DNA of 25,000 nt from Owenia fusiformis. Lineage: Eukaryota > Annelida > Polychaeta > Sabellida > Oweniidae. The number at the start of each line of letters is the position of its first letter. Position 1 is the stretch's first letter. The notes beneath the pieces are model-generated. The model ran no database searches. It saw nothing but the letters and a program-made list of their open reading frames with translations, and was not told where the DNA came from. Made by a program: the position numbers and the translations under genes. Where the stretch lies: contig CAIIXF020000196.1 of assembly GCA_903813345.2 (NCBI GenBank), positions 1 to 25,000 on the forward strand, given 5' to 3'. Positions 19,865 to 25,000 of the stretch are shown here, in pieces.

Positions 19865-20050
19865 CTAGACATCAACTTTTAATGATAAATGGCGTCTTTT
19901 GATCTGAGCTATACATGGAAATGCTCGTATGTTGGAGTCGGTTATTTTCTCATCTTGATCCTTCGTGTACTCGTTTGGGTTCTCATTAACGTGAAAGTAG
20001 AACGTGGATCCGGACACATTATCCGTAATTTGTTTTCTTATTTTGACCAT
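19865..20050 (-). other. Small unrecognised ORF, possibly a coding exon
   Basis: A 61-codon frame starts at ATG 20050 and ends at TAG. It contains a hydrophilic, coding-like run (STFYFHVNENPNEYTKDQDE) using many C/G-ending codons. The opposite-strand 76-codon ORF (19889-20119) is hydrophobic mainly because it is the antisense of this charged frame. No domain, promoter or splice partner is seen. It may be an isolated exon or relic. Confidence 0.2.
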
Positions 20051-20119
20051 AATGTTTACCTAAAGGAGATGATACCTGAACAAAACAAGATGATTGACGC
20101 TAATTTTGCACTTGGGTAA

Positions 20120-22018
20120 CTACGAATAAATAACAAAGCGGAAACTGTCGTTCCTCAAATTCACCAACATGAGCCTACTTGGAGTTTTATTCAGAAACCT
20201 CTGGCGCTGTCGCCAATAACTCATTAATAACGTTCTCCTCACCTCGTAGTCAGGTGAACCGCTACTCCTGTGAAGATGTCAGCCCCTTTACTAGTGAGCT
20301 TTTGTAATTTATGTACTTACATTTTTGGCCCCTGATTGATGAGGTAATGAATACTAACAGCGCTGAGTTTCGGCCAGTTTGAGAGAACATTATCATTTTC
20401 TAATGATTCAGACACCTACATACATATATTGACTTTGCTAAATCACCTAATTTAAAAACGTGTTTATCCTTTTCCGGGCATTTTTCTTACTCGAGTTCGT
20501 AAAGTGGGCTCGAAATCAATTAAAAGTAAAAAATAGGGTTGCAATCGGGCATGAGGTAACTCCCAACAACCTCGACAACGTTAAAGATATCAATTCTCAC
20601 GTTCTGTCAAATGAACATTGAAAACGAAACTCCACTTGTAGGAATGGCCATTTTGCCTTGATTTAACCTAAATATTTTAAGATGACTACGACACTTGCTG
20701 CTGGACAAATACATTAATCAAATCATCACATAGAATGATGACATATTGAAAGATTGCATCTATTAATCTAGGACATTCCTGTTTGGGCAAAATAATTTGT
20801 TTTGGGGTGAAATGAGATCAATCATCACAAGTTGTCCTGAGATCTCCCCTTCCAATGGTGACGTTATCATGTGACAAAAATTTGTTTATGATGTGTCTAC
20901 ATTTATAAGATGCAGCTTTGACACATTACATGGTTTGTAAAGTCAACCAGTTCCATATTAGGCCAGGAAAATTAGTTTTGTTTCCGGTTACCTAGGTATT
21001 TTTGACCTAATTTAAAATTGTTCATTTTTGTGATTGTACCTGGATTTCATAATACTTTCTTTAGAATGGGCGAAACTAGCAGAATTGTTTATAAAAAAGT
21101 TGATGTCCCCATATTTATGTATGATCTATATCATTTGACCGAGTGATATTGCACAAATACATCGTTTGTTTTATCTTATTTCTACATCTCTTTAGAAAAA
21201 AGCATTTTCGCATCTCGAATAATGCACATTTCAGCAGTTCATGATCCACTGTTTGAGTTGATAGCCCAGGGTCTTGAAGCAAGACTAACCACTAGCCTGC
21301 AAACCAAACCAGCGTTTCCATGGCCTTAAGTATATTATGAGGACAGAAATATTCAACTCACCACTTTGGACAAACTCGATCTGAAAAGAAAAAAAGATAC
21401 GTTAATTGAGAATCAAGTTGTCACCTTGCCGGATCAAAGTTGACATTTTGCCGGAAGGTAACCTCCCATCATAACAGTACAGTAACAATTTAAAATTATA
21501 TACTTTTATGATAACATTCATCATTTATGAAAAGTGTTACTCATAGAACGACATTTTATGTATACATATGTAATAGAAAGCATAAATATTGTTTAAAATA
21601 TATATTTATACGAGTTCGTGACATCGTATGCCATAGCCATCAATTACTATCCTACAGGTCGAGCTCATGATATTGTTGGTGAAAAGCCTAAATTGATAAA
21701 TGATACACAGTTAAACCTTTTGATAACTAAACTATATTAGCTAACAAAGAAACGATGTACAAGTATTAGTTACTAACAGCCTAACCAAAACATTGATTAA
21801 TGAAAACCGTCAAGCATCATGAAAAGAGAAAAAAGAGATAGTGCACTAAGCTTTTTCTGACGTATATAATGCAAGGTAGAATAACTACCATTGTTTGAAG
21901 AACGTATAGTTATTGTTGGAAAACACCGCAAAAACAATAAGGGTCTTCGTTCGGAAAAAGAATACCCCAACAATCAAGTTATTGAAAAATTGGACCAAAA
22001 ATCTTGGTATGAAAAAAA
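20120..22018. other. No supported feature
   Basis: AT-rich, no repeat arrays, no convincing ORFs or RNA genes on either strand. Confidence 0.4.
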
Positions 22019-22285
22019 TACTGACATCTCCAGCTAAACTGACGCTTTCAACTTGTTAAGTTGACATCTACAGCTCAACTCAAATCTATTGATGATCTAT
22101 GATTCAACTGACATTTGCACCTTAACTGACATCAATAGTTAAACTGACATATACAGTATAACCAAATTGATCGCTACAGCTCAAGAGACGTCTACAACTA
22201 AATTGACGGCTACTGTCCATTTCAAGGCTACAGTACAGCTGACGTCTACAACTCAATTTATAGACATCTACAGCTCAACATGTTA
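22019..22285. repeat. Diverged tandem repeat of about 18 bp
   Basis: The unit is approximately ACTGACATCTACAGCTCA, repeated about 14 times with variable spacing and substitutions (ACGTCTACAACTCA, CTGACATATACAG and so on). The plus ORF at 22167-22358 (STTKLTATVHFKATVQLTST) is a repeat shadow. Confidence 0.7.
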
Positions 22286-23215
22286 CTCCACTGTTATCTA
22301 TCTGGGTCCAGAGAGGGAGAAAGGGGTCATATCAGATGATACAGATCAAGTTGATTGATTTGCCATGACCCCGAACATCCTCGAAAAAACGAATCTATAG
22401 ATTAATATCGGTGTATTTGTAAATGAAAGGAATTTTTCCAGGTCATACTCAGACCTCGAAACGACTGTGTAGAGATGTACCTGTCAGAAATCTGTCAGAA
22501 TTCTGGGTCAATGCCTTTGTTCATGACCCCTACAGTTAATTAATCTTCCCACCATATTTTGATGTACATTACATCCTCATGTGGTCATTTTATACACCCC
22601 CTCCCCCTCTCCAACCAATTCCAATGCGCCCTGACGTCATATTTATTAACTTTGTTAGCTAAAGTTTCGAATTCCCTGCTAATGTTCTTATCATGAACAG
22701 GAAAGACAACTTGTTTCCCTCTAAGTGGACCTGAAGTGCGTACAAGGCATAGCGGTTGGCATGTCTTGACTTTTAGGCACCTTGAAAAGTTCAAGCCATA
22801 TTAGCTAAAATAGTAATGAAAATCTAGTCTGTAACATTTTTAGAAAGTGAATTGTCGCATCCGTAAATCAGACAAGATGAGTCTGAAGAATGTACGATTC
22901 TTAACAGAAATTCAACAAATATCTGCGAGATTTATTTTTCAATGAGGAGGTTCATGATCATTTATAAATCGCTAAATGAAAAGATGCACGGTATGACAAC
23001 ATCTGTTATAGGGCTGAATTTAGAACGCTTCTGAGGTATTAGATCAACGTCACCAACGTCAGCGTGCAAAATCCAATCTTCTTGCTATGATTTTTTAAAT
23101 CATTAATAATGTTTCACAACATATAATTATTAATAATTTAACATTTCCAAAGAACAACTTTGTATATAAGTATTATTCTCACTACTTTTTAGGCTATAGT
23201 GTTTAAATTCTACAG
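22286..23215. other. No gene; isolated promoter-like motifs
   Basis: On the minus strand a G-rich run (GGGGGAGGGGGTG) abuts TATAAAA (22594-22588), with a CRE-type palindrome TGACGTCA 38 bases upstream at 22632-22639. No exon is recognised downstream. The minus ORF at 22794-22585 has no family features. Confidence 0.3.
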
Positions 23216-23219
23216 TTCG

Positions 23220-23450
23220 GCATATCATCTAGGCTGAATGTCTGATAAAACACTTGCTTAAAATATCATCTGGCAAATCATTTATATAGACTAAACATAG
23301 CTAATGTCCTAATATAGGCCCCTGGGGTACTCCTGAATTTATTTAGTTGCTGGCAGACCATGGAGACTCATGTCTATTAAGCACTCTGACTTCCTGATGA
23401 GATTCAATGAGTGGCGTTATTTTCTGACCAAACAAGTTATTTTCAAACTT
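23220..23450 (-). mobile_element. Decayed non-LTR retrotransposon reverse-transcriptase fragment
   Basis: Minus-strand translation in one frame contains NSGVPQGPILG at about 23339-23307, then a gap with an in-frame TAG, then LVYINDLPDDI at about 23293-23260. These are the neighbouring conserved blocks of LINE reverse transcriptases (usual form SGVPQGSVLGPLLF...YINDLP). A upstream stretch (NNLFGQKITPLIESHQEVRV) fits the preceding poorly conserved segment. At least three in-frame stops (after SASN, after ILGH, after RHSA) and no recognisable FADD catalytic box show that it is dead. Jockey/CR1/RTE-like is my best guess; the clade is not determined. Confidence 0.82.
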
Positions 23451-24226
23451 GACATGGGACCTTTAAAGTCCCCGTCTAAAGTTTGAAAATATTTTTTTAT
23501 CATTCATTTACTATTTGTCAGGACTTAAAAAGTGATTTTAGAGATTTTTGAACAAAATTTTTTTTTTGAAAAAAAAGTTGTGAGCATTTCATTTCTCAAA
23601 TATTCAAATTTCCCGCCATTTTTCAAAAAAAGTTGAAATTTCTTAATCATCAAATATTTCTTAATGCATTTCAAAAAAGATTATATTTTTAACACCAATG
23701 CAAAGATTGAACAAAAGACACACTATTTCAATAATAAAATGTCATATTTAATGGGCCACTTCAATGTTTTAGCTTATCAAAAATATTTTGAAACATTAGT
23801 GATGTCACTAAGGTAACAAAAAATTTTTGAGAAAAATTGAATTTTTTTTTCGATGTCAATCTTTTCTAAATATGCTAGACTTTCATAAAAAAACAATGTT
23901 GATTGTCTAACCAGGTTAAAACTCAGAACCATTTTCATGCACTGATAAGTTCATTTCTCGCTTGTTTATCAACCGGTTTTCTAAATTTTTTCGACAAAAA
24001 ACATGGGAGGATGTATGCTATGCATTGGTATGAATTGTGGCTAATTAGAAGATATGAGTGACCTCTAAAATTTGGTTTTAGATAAATTCACAAATTTTGG
24101 AACAAAAAGTCTATCAAAAACCACTTTTTGAAATTAAAAAAAAAGTTTCACATATCACACTTTGATAACATTGGGTAAGACTACAATATAAGCCAAAGTG
24201 GTTTAAACTTTACATGGGGCCTTTAA
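23444..24226. repeat. Homopolymer-rich segment flanked by 22-bp direct repeats
   Basis: AAACTTGACATGGGACCTTTAA-like sequence (23445-23466) recurs at 24205-24226 with three mismatches. The first copy also forms a hairpin with 23467-23485 (CAAACTT, GGGAC paired with GTCCC, AAGTTTG). Between them are many A/T homopolymers and no gene. Confidence 0.5.
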
Positions 24227-24370
24227 CAATAATATTTTCAGAATCAAGTAATCAAAGCCTTATTTTTCTTTTTTCATAGGCAACATGATATCAATATTAG
24301 CTTTATTTATCTGTCACCACCATAAATGGCCACGTATTGTTATGGTCTCCAACAATTTAAGTGAACGATG

Positions 24371-24412
24371 TTCGGCGGTTGGTGTTCGGCGGTCGGCATT
24401 CGGCGTTCGGCG
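24371..24412 (+). repeat. TTCGGCG short tandem repeat
   Basis: About five imperfect copies of TTCGGCG(GT), markedly GC-rich against the AT-rich surroundings. Confidence 0.7.
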
Positions 24413-24419
24413 TCTGCAA

Positions 24420-25000
24420 TAAATGACAGGTGCTGAACGCGCGCACATGTTAATGCCTTGTATATCTTAATAGTTGTATATTCATTTTATTTTTGAAAGA
24501 GAAATTTGTGATTTCAACCTGCACTGAAACCTGGTAGACATATAAATATGGGTACCTTTTTAGAAAATGTCAATGGTATTCTCATAATGTGAAATATTAC
24601 TGTACGATGTTGCAATTAGTGTTTAAGTGCTATTTACATTGTATTTTTAAGATTCACGTGTGAGCAAAACACAGACTAATATATTGTTCATATGAAATAT
24701 AAGTTTTACACATTAACATTACACAAAGTGTAAAACGTATAACTTTGATTAATTGCTATTATTCTAAACCAACAATGTGAAAACAGAACACTTATGAGTA
24801 TGACTATATGTACAGTTTTGCAGATTACAAAAAGGACATATTTGTGGCATGCTCTATTGACTTTATGAAAGCTTAATGGAGTGATGAATCATCGTTGAAT
24901 TTATCCATACTAGGACGTGTGGTGAAATTTATCTAATTTATTTACTCTTGGTACATAAACTCATAGAGATTGTTTGGAAATAAACTTACTGATATTTGAA
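24420..25000. other. No supported gene at the window's right end
   Basis: A weak terminal-exon-like piece occurs at 24824-24876 on the plus strand: GTTTTGCAG acceptor, 17 codons including YKKDIFVACSIDFMKA, TAA, and an AATAAA at 24979-24984. It is too short to call. Confidence 0.3.

Noticed and set aside
22167-22358. Thr-rich 63-codon plus ORF
   Set aside because: A shadow of the 18-bp tandem repeat.
23380-23420. Hammerhead ribozyme suggested by CTGATGA
   Set aside because: The core motif occurs singly with no matching GAAA partner and stem arrangement.

Overview
This is eukaryotic, animal-type DNA. It is AT-rich and intron-bearing, most of it is non-coding, and it carries old retroelement debris, a tRNA-like SINE, several tandem satellites and a hairpin MITE-like element. 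There is no operon structure and almost no track-length ORF is a real gene. The one gene I can reconstruct encodes a secreted von Willebrand A (VWA) domain followed by a very long disordered Asn/Asp/Gly/Arg/Tyr repeat tail. That layout recalls invertebrate extracellular-matrix, shell-matrix or adhesive proteins. A marine invertebrate, perhaps a mollusc or other lophotrochozoan, is my inference only; no species is identified.

The gene lies on the minus strand and is read from about 11.18 kb down to about 0.57 kb. Exon 1 (11178-11043) gives a start codon and signal peptide. Exon 2 (4084-3506) gives a complete VWA domain with all MIDAS residues. Exon 3 (3066-2926) is a short Thr/Pro/Asn/Asp linker. 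Exon 4 (2373-569) is about 600 codons with no Met and no Cys, built of five-residue and then seven-residue repeats. Every junction is phase 1, the splice sites fit the consensus, and the frames join without a break, giving about 886 residues. Possible extras are a 54-nt in-phase exon at 5245-5192, an alternative last exon at 3321-3209, and a strong splice donor seven bases before the exon 4 stop. That donor would carry the gene beyond my annotated end.

Intron 1 (about 7 kb) holds a tRNA-like SINE (about 4.2 kb), a 52-bp satellite of about 25 clean copies (6.15-7.48 kb) with decayed outliers to 9.1 kb, and a duplicated repeat module ending in a GGAC microsatellite (8.55-8.93 kb). Upstream of the gene are a TATA-like box at 11.21 kb and, at 12.43-12.73 kb, a cluster of AGGTCA half-sites including a perfect inverted repeat of the oestrogen-response-element type.

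From 13 to 25 kb I find no confident gene. The region holds a 35-bp satellite with a 66-bp higher-order form (14.0-14.7 kb), two copies of a hairpin element (15.8 and 17.6-17.8 kb), a 24-bp repeat (19.2-19.5 kb), an 18-bp repeat (22.0-22.3 kb), a decayed LINE reverse-transcriptase fragment on the minus strand (23.2-23.45 kb), a homopolymer-rich segment flanked by direct repeats (23.4-24.2 kb) and a TTCGGCG repeat (24.4 kb). A few exon-like open segments (4.43, 15.95, 16.9 and 19.9 kb) are recorded with low confidence.
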